Assembly: GCA_001701115.1 (NCBI GenBank)
Contig: DAAJ01000012.1
Span: forward strand, 1 to 12,274
DNA length: 12,274 bases
DNA from: Bacteroidales bacterium GP2
GTDB lineage: Bacteria; Bacteroidota; Bacteroidia; Bacteroidales; Muribaculaceae
Direction of reading: 5' to 3'
In this document: in pieces, positions 1-6,719 of the stretch
Position numbering within the stretch: the first letter of the stretch is position 1
How the letters are laid out: each line of letters starts with the position of its first letter
Program-made: the position numbers and the translations under genes
The notes under the pieces: generated by a model
What the model was told of the DNA's origin: nothing
The model's database searches: none
The model's input: only the letters and a program-made list of their open reading frames with translations

Positions 1-18
1 AAAATCGCATTTTTTATG

Positions 19-26
19 TACCTTTG
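19..26 (+). promoter_or_regulatory. Bacteroidetes -7 promoter box
   Basis: TACCTTTG matches the Bacteroidetes primary sigma consensus TAnnTTTG exactly. The ATG of the propeller lipoprotein gene begins 13 bases after the box starts to clear, so transcription should begin only a few bases before the start codon. The -33 region would lie at or beyond the window edge and cannot be judged. Confidence 0.7.
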
Positions 27-38
27 CACAAATAAAAA

Positions 39-1202
39 ATGATGGAAAAAAATACGATACATTCAGTTGTTGTGCTGCTGTTTATTGCGGTTGTTCTGCT
101 TGGGCTCGGCGCTTGCAGGAAAAACAGCGCGGATGCTTTTGCTGGGTGCACACATGATGCACCGTTTGTCGACACTCTGACGGTGTCTTTAAAAAATGAT
201 GATGCCGGTTGTATCAGTTTTAATGCCGGTAATACTGATTTTTTAGTGCTGCAGGAAGATGATAATATAATGTTTGCAGAGCCGAATCAAATTATTGATG
301 CGTTTGGCAAATATTTTGTTGTAGACTCTTATGGTAGCCGCCGGGTTGTTTCGTTTGACCATGCAGGAAAACCTTATGCCTCATACGGCAAGCGCGGAAG
401 TGGTCCTGGAGAATATGCGTTTCCAAATTATATGGATGTTGATTCCGGCTTTGTGTATATTCTGGATTCATCCCAGCGCAAATTGCATAAGTACACCCAT
501 GACGGCAAATTTATAGACAGTAAGAGCGTGCCATTCAGATGCAACGGCTTTGCTATGTTAAATGACAACGCAATGCTGTTTAATCTTGCGCCCTCAGGGC
601 AAGCCCCAGGCTATCAGCTTTGTGTAACAGATTCTTTGTTGAATCCTATAAGTTATTTAGTGGAATATCCGGCAGGATATGTTGATAGTTCAGGTACTAA
701 TAATATTTTCCGTAAGAGTGCTGAAGCGATATCATATTATTCCTCTCCCGCTGATACAATATATCGGCTGGACTTTGACGGTAACCTGATTGGTAAGCGG
801 GTGCTTGACTTCAAAGGGTATGCCATTGATGGGCAGGCTAAATTAAACTTTATGGAAGCGATGGAAAGCGGGCTGCTGACACATGGTTTGCAAGTATGGG
901 ATAATCCGGCGGAAACCACATCGGGGTATTGCTTCCTGAGCGTTACGGACTATGGGACAGACGGGGCTTACGTTATTGCGGTGAATCCAGATGGAAATAC
1001 ATGCTATCTGGCTGAATACGGCGGAGAAATGTCGGTTTATGGTGCGAATATAGTGTGCTCGGCAAACAATGACGGTCATCTTATAGGATATATTGATTTG
1101 GATATGGCGCAACAATGTGGCGATTTCGGAGATTTACCCGCCAGTCTGGTGCGCGAACTGAAAAAAGGGAACCGCCTTCTTGTTCTGCACAAAATCCCAT
1201 AA
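39..1202 (+). CDS. 6-bladed beta-propeller lipoprotein
   Basis: Predicted 387-residue surface or periplasm-facing lipoprotein. Residues 10-25 are a hydrophobic signal segment ending in the lipobox LGAC, with Cys26 as the lipidation site. The body resembles the 6-bladed beta-propeller family of Bacteroidetes (PF17170 type, NHL-like blades): residues about 85-130 carry the typical run of a VVDSYGSRRVVSFD blade followed by the loop GSGPGEY (120-126), and later blades repeat aromatic-Asp-Gly turns such as THDGKF and DFDGNL. No catalytic residues are recognisable and the ligand is unknown; members of this family are usually annotated only by fold. ATG codons at 39 and 42 are both possible starts; the first is used here. 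The gene is clearly A/T-richer than the following genes, which may mean later acquisition. It is followed by a hairpin terminator, so it appears to be monocistronic. The fold call is fairly safe; the role is not known. Confidence 0.85.
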   Translation: MMEKNTIHSVVVLLFIAVVLLGLGACRKNSADAFAGCTHDAPFVDTLTVSLKNDDAGCISFNAGNTDFLVLQEDDNIMFAEPNQIIDAFGKYFVVDSYGSRRVVSFDHAGKPYASYGKRGSGPGEYAFPNYMDVDSGFVYILDSSQRKLHKYTHDGKFIDSKSVPFRCNGFAMLNDNAMLFNLAPSGQAPGYQLCVTDSLLNPISYLVEYPAGYVDSSGTNNIFRKSAEAISYYSSPADTIYRLDFDGNLIGKRVLDFKGYAIDGQAKLNFMEAMESGLLTHGLQVWDNPAETTSGYCFLSVTDYGTDGAYVIAVNPDGNTCYLAEYGGEMSVYGANIVCSANNDGHLIGYIDLDMAQQCGDFGDLPASLVRELKKGNRLLVLHKIP

Positions 1203-1247
1203 CTTGCACAGCAATTTTCATCAGGCTGCCGGCTTTTTAGTGGCTTG

Positions 1248-1270
1248 AGCCCGGGACGGGCTTTATTTTG
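1248..1270 (+). terminator. Intrinsic terminator after the propeller gene
   Basis: A perfect 6-bp G/C-rich stem, AGCCCG (1248-1253) and CGGGCT (1257-1262), closes on a 3-base loop and is followed by TTATTTTG. It lies 46 bases after the stop of the propeller gene. The T tract is short and interrupted, so efficiency is uncertain. Confidence 0.5.
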
Positions 1271-1274
1271 TTAA

Positions 1275-1296
1275 CCGCGGACACTTGTGTCCGTGG
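1275..1296. repeat. Intergenic palindrome (CGGACAC hairpin)
   Basis: The arms CCGCGGACAC (1275-1284) and GTGTCCGTGG (1287-1296) are complementary over 10 positions with one G-T wobble. The structure lies in the gap between two lipoprotein genes and has no T tract, so it is not an obvious terminator. It belongs to a run of short GC-rich palindromes in this gap (see 1320-1340, and CGGAG-TT-CTCCG at about 1355-1366). Confidence 0.55.
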
Positions 1297-1319
1297 ATGT
1301 GCGGCAACCACCCGCATGC

Positions 1320-1340
1320 AGCCCCGGAGGGGGGTGTACT
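1320..1340 (+). repeat. Dispersed GC-rich repeat, copy A
   Basis: A 21-base motif containing the hairpin CCCC-GGA-GGGG and ending in GTGTACT. The same motif occurs in inverted orientation at 11912-11931, differing only by one G in the G run (six here, five there). Both copies are intergenic, which suggests a dispersed non-coding repeat family rather than chance. Confidence 0.6.
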
Positions 1341-1377
1341 CAATATAATATCCGGCGGAGTTCTCCGTTATATAGCT

Positions 1378-2673
1378 ATGAAACATATAATATATACTTT
1401 CATAGCGTTCATTCTCGCTTCCTGCATAAGCGACGACATATCCACATCACCGTCTCATCTGCCCGTATTTTCCGATGACACACTCCGTCTCGGCGAAATA
1501 TGGGCTGACGAGCTTTCACCGACTGCGGCGCTCACTGTCTATAATCCGCACTCCGCCGGAATCATAATATCATCCGTCACCGTCACCGGGCAGCATGCGG
1601 AATGCATAAAGCTGAACATCGACGGTTCGCCATTTCTCTCCTCGCCGGTAGAAATCCGTCAGGGAGACTCCATCTGCCTCCTTGCCGCAGCGCACCCTGT
1701 TGGCGGAGGACCACTTGACGCCACTGTCAACATCACAGTAAATTCCGTCACACTTTCACTGCCCGTTGCTGCATCTGTTGCCGCCCCGCAGACATTACGC
1801 GACTGCACGGTTGCCGAATCTCAGACCCTGTCAGGCTCCGTGCGTGTTTTCGGCACGCTCACTGTCGCACCGGAGGCTGTGCTCACCATCGCTCCGGGCA
1901 CCGTCATTTATATGCACGATGGTGCGGAAATCATAGTCAACGGCACCCTCCTTGCCTCCGGCAACCCTGAGCGGCAGATAACCATTCAGGGAGACCGCTC
2001 CGGATACCTTGCTGCCGACATACCGTACTCAATCCTTCCGGGACAATGGAAAGGCATCACATTCTCATCATCAACTCAGTCTGAGCTCGAATGTGTTTCT
2101 GTGCTGAACACTCAGCAGGGCATTGCCATTGGCGAAAAATCATCTCTCCTTCTCACCAACTGCTGTGTGGCAAATTCCCGTGGAAATCTTATTGCTCTTG
2201 GCGAAGGGGCGCAGCTCACTGCTGCCGGATGCCAGTTTACCGAGGCGGCGGGCGCGGTACTCGCAATCAACTCCGCTACCGCGCGGCTTTACCGCTGCAC
2301 GATTGCAAACAATTACCTCTTTGCCGCCCCATCCTCTGCCGCGATAACGCTTGAAGGAGCGGCGTCCGTTTCCGCTGCTGCATCGATAATATACCGTCCC
2401 GGAGCGGAAATATCGCCGGCGGACATATCCTCTTTTGACGCTGTATTCACAAATTGCCTTTTCGGCTCCTCCGGCAGCGATGACGCCCAGTTCGTTTCAT
2501 CTCTTTGGGCGGCGGACCCGCTTTTTCTACTCGACCTTGAAACTTACAGGTTTGACTACCGACTGTCGCCTGATTCCCCGGCACGCTTGTCCCCAGTATT
2601 CTCCGGCACGCTTAAAACCGACCGCTATGGCGTTGCCGCTCCGGAAAATCCTCCGCTCGGGGCGTATAATTGA
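1378..2673 (+). CDS. Right-handed beta-helix lipoprotein with Ig-like N-domain
   Basis: Predicted 431-residue lipoprotein. The open frame extends upstream to a TTG at 1285, but the ATG at 1378 is chosen because it begins a clean lipoprotein signal, MKHIIYTFIAFILASC, with Cys16 after the lipobox; the upstream extension lacks coding character and overlaps palindromes. Residues about 25-135 look like an Ig-like domain of the Bacteroidetes surface type (strands with TVYNPHSAGIIISSVTV and a DSICL edge). Residues about 140-380 are a repetitive strand-turn pattern (GTLTVAPEAVLTIAPGTVIY, then GAEIIVNGTLLASG and ITIQGD) typical of right-handed parallel beta-helices related to pectate-lyase-like proteins. 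It ends with a Bacteroidetes-type tail, RLSPDSPAR ... PPLGAYN. No catalytic residues can be assigned, so polysaccharide binding or lysis is only a fold-based guess. G+C is clearly higher than in the preceding gene, and no promoter box was found just upstream. Confidence 0.85.
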   Translation: MKHIIYTFIAFILASCISDDISTSPSHLPVFSDDTLRLGEIWADELSPTAALTVYNPHSAGIIISSVTVTGQHAECIKLNIDGSPFLSSPVEIRQGDSICLLAAAHPVGGGPLDATVNITVNSVTLSLPVAASVAAPQTLRDCTVAESQTLSGSVRVFGTLTVAPEAVLTIAPGTVIYMHDGAEIIVNGTLLASGNPERQITIQGDRSGYLAADIPYSILPGQWKGITFSSSTQSELECVSVLNTQQGIAIGEKSSLLLTNCCVANSRGNLIALGEGAQLTAAGCQFTEAAGAVLAINSATARLYRCTIANNYLFAAPSSAAITLEGAASVSAAASIIYRPGAEISPADISSFDAVFTNCLFGSSGSDDAQFVSSLWAADPLFLLDLETYRFDYRLSPDSPARLSPVFSGTLKTDRYGVAAPENPPLGAYN

Positions 2674-2710
2674 TTATTCAACTAATTTTGGAGTGGAGCG
2701 GTAAATTTCA

Positions 2711-2718
2711 TAACTTTG
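2711..2718 (+). promoter_or_regulatory. Bacteroidetes -7 promoter box for the GH20 gene
   Basis: TAACTTTG is an exact TAnnTTTG match, 50 bases before the GH20 start codon, in an A/T-rich gap of 95 bases. It implies a leader of roughly 40-45 bases and shows that the hexosaminidase gene can be transcribed independently of the beta-helix gene. The -33 element is not clear. Confidence 0.7.
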
Positions 2719-2768
2719 CATGGACTGCATAACCCATAACCATTTAAATTAATACCGTTTTTTCCCAC

Positions 2769-5087
2769 ATGAAAAAAATGAAACTTTTTGCTGTCGCCGC
2801 GCTATGCATTGCGGCAGCAAGTTGCTCCAACAGGGGTGAAGTGACCGCAGACTACAATGTGGTGCCTATGCCGCAGCAGATTGAGCTGGTTGCCGGCGAA
2901 GGCTACAAACTCACTTCGGCAACATCAATCGTCTATACCGAAGGCGATTCTGCTCTGCTCACCGATGCAAACCTCCTTGCCGGCTACCTTGCCCAGATGA
3001 CCGGGCTGAACCTTGCGGTGGCTCCCGGAGTGCCCGGCGACGGAGTAATCGCCCTTGCTTCATCTCTCGAAAACGAGAATCCCGAAGCATACGAGCTCAC
3101 AGTTACAGAGCATGGAATCACTATCAACGGCTCTACACCCGCCGGTACTTTCTACGGCATCCAGACACTTCGCAAATCTATCCCCGAAGCAGGAAACAAC
3201 AATGTGATGTTCCCCGCCGTGGTGATATCCGACCAGCCCCGCTTCGCTTACCGTGGCGCTCACTTTGATGTGTCACGCCATTTCTTCCCCGCTGATTCTG
3301 TGAAGACCTTCATTGATATGCTTGCGCTTCATAATATCAATACCCTCCACTGGCATATCACTGACGACCAGGGATGGAGAATCGAAATCAAGAGCCGTCC
3401 GGGTCTCACTGAAAAAGGCTCAAAGCGTGGCGGCACAGTTATTGGTCACAACTCAGGCGTTTACGACAGCATTCCTTACGAAGGTTTCTATACCCAGGAG
3501 GAAGCACGCGACATCGTAAAGTACGCAGCAGACCGCCATATCACTGTCGTGCCTGAAATCGACCTTCCCGGTCACATGCTCGGCGCTCTTACCGCATATC
3601 CCGAACTCGGTTGCACCGGCGGTCCTTATGAAGTGTGGCAGCAGTGGGGCGTTAGTGAGGATGTGCTCTGCGCCGGCAACGATTCCACATATAAGTTCAT
3701 TGATGATGTCCTCACCGAAATCGTTGATATTTTCCCGAGCGAATATATCCATGTCGGCGGTGACGAATGTCCCAAGACACGCTGGAAAGAGTGTCCCAAA
3801 TGCCAGGCTAAAATCAAGGAGCTCGGTCTGAAAGGTGACGAGCACGGCACTCCCGAGGAGAAGCTCCAGAGCCATGTCATCCACCATGCAAGCGATTTCC
3901 TTGCAACCAAAGGCAGAAAGATGATTGGTTGGGATGAAACCCTTGAAGGCGGGCTCGCTCCCGGTGCTATTGTAATGTCATGGCGCGGCGAAAAGGGCGG
4001 CATCGAGGCTGCTAAGAAAGGTCATGATGTTATCATGACACCAAACAACTACCTCTATTTCGACTATTACCAGAGCCTTGACCGCGAAAGCGAGCCTGAT
4101 GCTATCGGCGGATACATTCCTGTTCAGAGAGTGTATGACTACGAGCCTCTTCCCGAAGCGCTCACTCCTGAGGAAGCAAAGCACATCATCGGCGTGCAGG
4201 CAAATATCTGGACAGAATATATGCCTACCTTCTCACAGGTAGAGTACATGGCGCTTCCGCGATTTGCAGCTCTCGCCGAGGTGCAGTGGAGCAACGCCCC
4301 GAAGGACTACAAGGCTTTCGGCAAGCGCGTGAGCAACCTCTTCAAGCATTACGATGCAAACGGCTACAATTATGCACGCCACATGTTTGACGTTGCAGGA
4401 ACCATCACTCCCGATGTTGAAAATGGCGTGATTGTGCTCACACTCCAGACAATTGACGATTCTCCCATCCATTATACACTTGACGGCACAGAGCCTACAG
4501 AGGAATCACCTGTTTACACTGAGCCGGTTGTGCTCAAGGAATCCGCTGAAATCAAAGCTGTTGCCGTGCGTCCCGGAGGAAATAGCAAGACCTATACAAA
4601 CAGCGTGAGCTTCAACAAGGCTACCGCACGTCCGGTAACACTCGTCACAGCTCCTCATCCCAGCTATGCTGCAAAGGGTGGCGTTACTCTCGTTGACGGC
4701 AAATTCGGCACAACGAGCTTCAACAACGGCGATTGGGTAGGCTATGCCGGCAAAGACCTTGTTGCAGAAATCAACCTTGAAAGCGTGGAGGAGATAAGCA
4801 GTGTTGCCCTCCGTACCAATGTCGACACCCAGTCATGGATTTTTGACGCGCGCGCAATGCAGGTTGCCGTGAGCGAGGATGGTAAGAACTTCACTATTGT
4901 TGCTTCCGAGGAGTTCCCTGAACTCACCGGTGAGACATCTTTTATCGGCAAGCACGAACTCAAGTTCAATCCAGTGAAAGCGCAGTATGTGCGCGTAACA
5001 GTCCAGCCGGAAAACAAGATTCCCGCATGGCACGGCGGTGCCGGTCACCACGGATTTGTGTTTGTTGACGAAATTGAAATCAACTGA
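2769..5087 (+). CDS. Beta-N-acetylhexosaminidase, family GH20, lipoprotein
   Basis: A 772-residue exo-acting hexosaminidase, expected to remove terminal beta-linked GlcNAc or GalNAc from glycans by substrate-assisted catalysis. A signal with lipobox AASC places lipidated Cys19 at the N-terminus, so it should be anchored to the outer membrane or periplasmic face. Order of domains: GH20b-type N-domain (about 29-145); TIM-barrel catalytic domain (about 155-515) with substrate-binding Arg162 region (YRGAHFDVSRHF), HWHITDDQGW (194-203), the EIDLPGH strand (263-269) and the catalytic Asp332-Glu333 pair inside HVGGDE (328-333); a chitobiase C-terminal type beta-sandwich (about 553-618, TLDGTEPTEESPVY); and an F5/8-type carbohydrate-binding domain (about 638-772). 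The length fits multidomain Bacteroidetes GH20 enzymes. All key residues are present, so it looks active. It has its own promoter and terminator. Substrate linkage (mucin, N-glycan, chitin oligomers) cannot be told from sequence. Confidence 0.96.
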   Translation: MKKMKLFAVAALCIAAASCSNRGEVTADYNVVPMPQQIELVAGEGYKLTSATSIVYTEGDSALLTDANLLAGYLAQMTGLNLAVAPGVPGDGVIALASSLENENPEAYELTVTEHGITINGSTPAGTFYGIQTLRKSIPEAGNNNVMFPAVVISDQPRFAYRGAHFDVSRHFFPADSVKTFIDMLALHNINTLHWHITDDQGWRIEIKSRPGLTEKGSKRGGTVIGHNSGVYDSIPYEGFYTQEEARDIVKYAADRHITVVPEIDLPGHMLGALTAYPELGCTGGPYEVWQQWGVSEDVLCAGNDSTYKFIDDVLTEIVDIFPSEYIHVGGDECPKTRWKECPKCQAKIKELGLKGDEHGTPEEKLQSHVIHHASDFLATKGRKMIGWDETLEGGLAPGAIVMSWRGEKGGIEAAKKGHDVIMTPNNYLYFDYYQSLDRESEPDAIGGYIPVQRVYDYEPLPEALTPEEAKHIIGVQANIWTEYMPTFSQVEYMALPRFAALAEVQWSNAPKDYKAFGKRVSNLFKHYDANGYNYARHMFDVAGTITPDVENGVIVLTLQTIDDSPIHYTLDGTEPTEESPVYTEPVVLKESAEIKAVAVRPGGNSKTYTNSVSFNKATARPVTLVTAPHPSYAAKGGVTLVDGKFGTTSFNNGDWVGYAGKDLVAEINLESVEEISSVALRTNVDTQSWIFDARAMQVAVSEDGKNFTIVASEEFPELTGETSFIGKHELKFNPVKAQYVRVTVQPENKIPAWHGGAGHHGFVFVDEIEIN

Positions 5088-5116
5088 TTAAAGATATCGA
5101 GACCTCTGAAGGTCAG

Positions 5117-5160
5117 GCGGCGTGCATCCCGTAAAAAGGATGTACGCCGCTTCGGTTTTA
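5117..5160 (+). terminator. Intrinsic terminator of the GH20 gene
   Basis: A 13-bp stem (5117-5129 with 5138-5150, one G-T wobble) around an 8-base loop is followed by TTCGGTTTTA and further T-rich sequence. It starts 29 bases after the GH20 stop. The opposing ion-channel gene ends 27 bases to the right, so the same hairpin may stop transcripts from both sides, although the minus side lacks a good T tract. A small hairpin, GACCT-CTGA-AGGTC (5101-5114), sits directly before it. Confidence 0.85.
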
Positions 5161-5177
5161 GTCAATTTTATTCAGTT

Positions 5178-6074
5178 TTATTGTGCCGCAATCTCGGTAA
5201 GCCTTGTTTCGATGCTGAGTGCAAGGGTGCCGCTCTTCTTGATGAACCTGTATAGCTCGGCAACCGGGTGGAGGCTCTCTGGCAGGTTCTTCAGTTCTCC
5301 TTTCCATTCCTTGACCTGGGCTGCGACTTCCGGGCGGGGAGTGGAGAAGTAATCCGGGTCGGAGAACATCTGGTAGCCGGCAACGAATGAAAAGCTGTCC
5401 TCGAGCAGCCGGGTCCATTGTATCAGGTCAACGCGCGTCTGGAGCGAGTCAAGCGCCTCGCTTGTGCGCTTTGCTGATTGGAGGAGCCGCTGCGCCGCAG
5501 GCAGGCGAGTGGCATCCTCAGGCAGACCGCTCGGCTTGAAAAGGTCCTGCATGTCCGCAAATGTGAAGTTTTCGTTGAACTTCGCATCGCTGCCTGTGCG
5601 CTTGTCCAGCGGAGTGGTCACTGCATAGCAGTAGGCGAGGAAAGTGTTGAGGTTGTGCATGAGCGCGGGAGTGTTTTTCAGCAGCATATCTTTTTCGTGA
5701 GCCTCGCGGAGCCTTTTCTGCTTCTCTATCTCCGAGGCGACATCTATTTCAGACTTCATCGAGCCTACGGCATTGAGGAACAGTCCGAGGAATATCAAAC
5801 CGCACATCACCTCTATTGCCGTGACAGTCTGCGCCATTCCATGCGCCGGGGTATAGTCGCCGAAGCCCAGGGTCGTTATGGTGACGATGCTGTAGTAGAG
5901 CCATGAGCCGAAATCGGTTGTGCCGCCGTCCGGAATCCTGAACTGCCCGTCGGGCAATGCCTGGTAGATGAGCGCGAAAACCGGGGTTATCGCCACATAA
6001 AGCCCTATCCACACAATGGGGCGGATGTTTGAAACCACATGGAAGAAATGCTTAAGTCTGTCAGAAGCTGTCAT
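5178..6074 (-). CDS. Two-helix potassium-channel-like membrane protein
   Basis: A 298-residue predicted inner-membrane ion channel of the simple 2-TM pore type. Transmembrane helix 1 spans about residues 18-40, a pore helix about 57-68, and helix 2 about 83-105. Between them is the selectivity filter T68-L-G-F-G-D73, the classic K+ filter in its GFG form, inside the context TITTLGFGDYTP. From about 110 on the protein is soluble and charged: a likely coiled coil (113-135, EIEKQKRLREAHEK) and then a helical region to the end. That tail has no glycine-rich dinucleotide-binding motif, so it is not a standard RCK domain, and I do not recognise it. Four such chains would be expected to form the pore (family knowledge). 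The start ATG follows an A/T-rich region without a clear TAnnTTTG box. The gene lies alone, after the susCD operon terminator and convergent with GH20. Confidence 0.9.
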   Translation of the reverse strand: MTASDRLKHFFHVVSNIRPIVWIGLYVAITPVFALIYQALPDGQFRIPDGGTTDFGSWLYYSIVTITTLGFGDYTPAHGMAQTVTAIEVMCGLIFLGLFLNAVGSMKSEIDVASEIEKQKRLREAHEKDMLLKNTPALMHNLNTFLAYCYAVTTPLDKRTGSDAKFNENFTFADMQDLFKPSGLPEDATRLPAAQRLLQSAKRTSEALDSLQTRVDLIQWTRLLEDSFSFVAGYQMFSDPDYFSTPRPEVAAQVKEWKGELKNLPESLHPVAELYRFIKKSGTLALSIETRLTEIAAQ

Positions 6075-6130
6075 ATATGCCGTAAATTTTAGTTTTATGA
6101 TATAACGCCGGAACTCTTGTTTCTGTTGCG

Positions 6131-6163
6131 AAAAAAAGTCCCGGGGTCATCGAACCCGGGACT
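6131..6163 (-). terminator. Intrinsic terminator of the susCD-type operon
   Basis: Read on the minus strand, a perfect 9-bp stem AGTCCCGGG / CCCGGGACT (6163-6155 and 6145-6137) with a 9-base loop is followed by seven T (A7 at 6131-6137 on the plus strand). It lies 47 bases after the stop of the small lipoprotein gene and before the ion-channel start, so it separates the operon from that gene. The plus-strand side has no T tract, so it acts in one direction. Confidence 0.92.
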
Positions 6164-6210
6164 CTGCCATTCACTATTATAAGTGAGAGAACCTTAATTA
6201 CTAACCTGTA

Positions 6211-6681
6211 TTATTTATTTAAAGCGGTTACAGTGATAGTCCATGATTTTTTGGTGCCGTCTGCCGCTGTAACAACGAAGCTGTGGGGTTTAGACCAGTC
6301 GTCGGGCACTCCGAGCACTTTGTTGCCGTCAGCAGGCGCGATGCGTGCTGCGGTAGAAAGTGATACCTGGCAAACGAGGTTGTTGAGTGAAACACCGTTG
6401 CGAACGTCAGCAGTGAATGTGCTGTTTGTTCCGGGAAGGCTGACCTGTACTTCCACTTTGCCGGTTTCATCGTCGATATTACCTGAAACGTTGAGACGCT
6501 GTTCGCGTACCATCGGTTCGCCGGTAATGGGATCCTTGTCGGTGGTGCTTGCCCAACGGTAGTAGAACTGTACGCCGGTGATTTCAGCCTCTTCGTATGC
6601 GGGGAGGTCTTCCCAGCTGCACGCTGCGAGAAGGGGCAGGACCATTAGGCAAAGCAACCATTTGATATTTTTGATTATCAT
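6211..6681 (-). CDS. Small lipoprotein with DUF5018-like domain
   Basis: A 156-residue predicted outer-membrane lipoprotein, third gene of the susC-susD operon, starting 38 bases after the susD-like stop. The open frame reaches back into the end of the susD gene, but the ATG at 6681 is chosen because it gives a signal peptide with lipobox LAAC and Cys21. After a linker (SWEDLPAYEEAEI) comes a single beta-rich domain: VEVQVSLPGTNSTFTADVRNG, then VCQVSLSTAARIAPADG and, near the end, FVVTAADGTKKSWTITVTAL. The closing pattern, VTAxDGTxKxWTITV, resembles DUF5018-related domains that occur in Bacteroidetes surface lipoproteins downstream of SusD. By position it may be a SusE-type surface glycan-binding or scaffold partner; that role is inference. 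No aromatic binding platform can be read from the sequence alone. Confidence 0.85.
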   Translation of the reverse strand: MIIKNIKWLLCLMVLPLLAACSWEDLPAYEEAEITGVQFYYRWASTTDKDPITGEPMVREQRLNVSGNIDDETGKVEVQVSLPGTNSTFTADVRNGVSLNNLVCQVSLSTAARIAPADGNKVLGVPDDWSKPHSFVVTAADGTKKSWTITVTALNK

Positions 6682-6719
6682 AATGTTATTAACTTTTACG
6701 GGTGAATACAAAGTTCGTA

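Noticed and set aside
1264..1270. TATTTTG as a promoter for the beta-helix gene
   Set aside because: It is one T short of TAnnTTTG and is better explained as the terminator's T tract.
3453..4003. Antisense genes inside the GH20 gene
   Set aside because: These frames are complements of a well-conserved catalytic domain and their proteins have no domain or signal.
5122..5352. Plus-strand gene after GH20
   Set aside because: It starts inside the terminator stem and runs antisense through the ion-channel gene.
6131..6163. tRNA fragment
   Set aside because: Only the T-loop-like core is present; the acceptor, D and anticodon arms are missing, and stem plus T7 is fully explained as a terminator.
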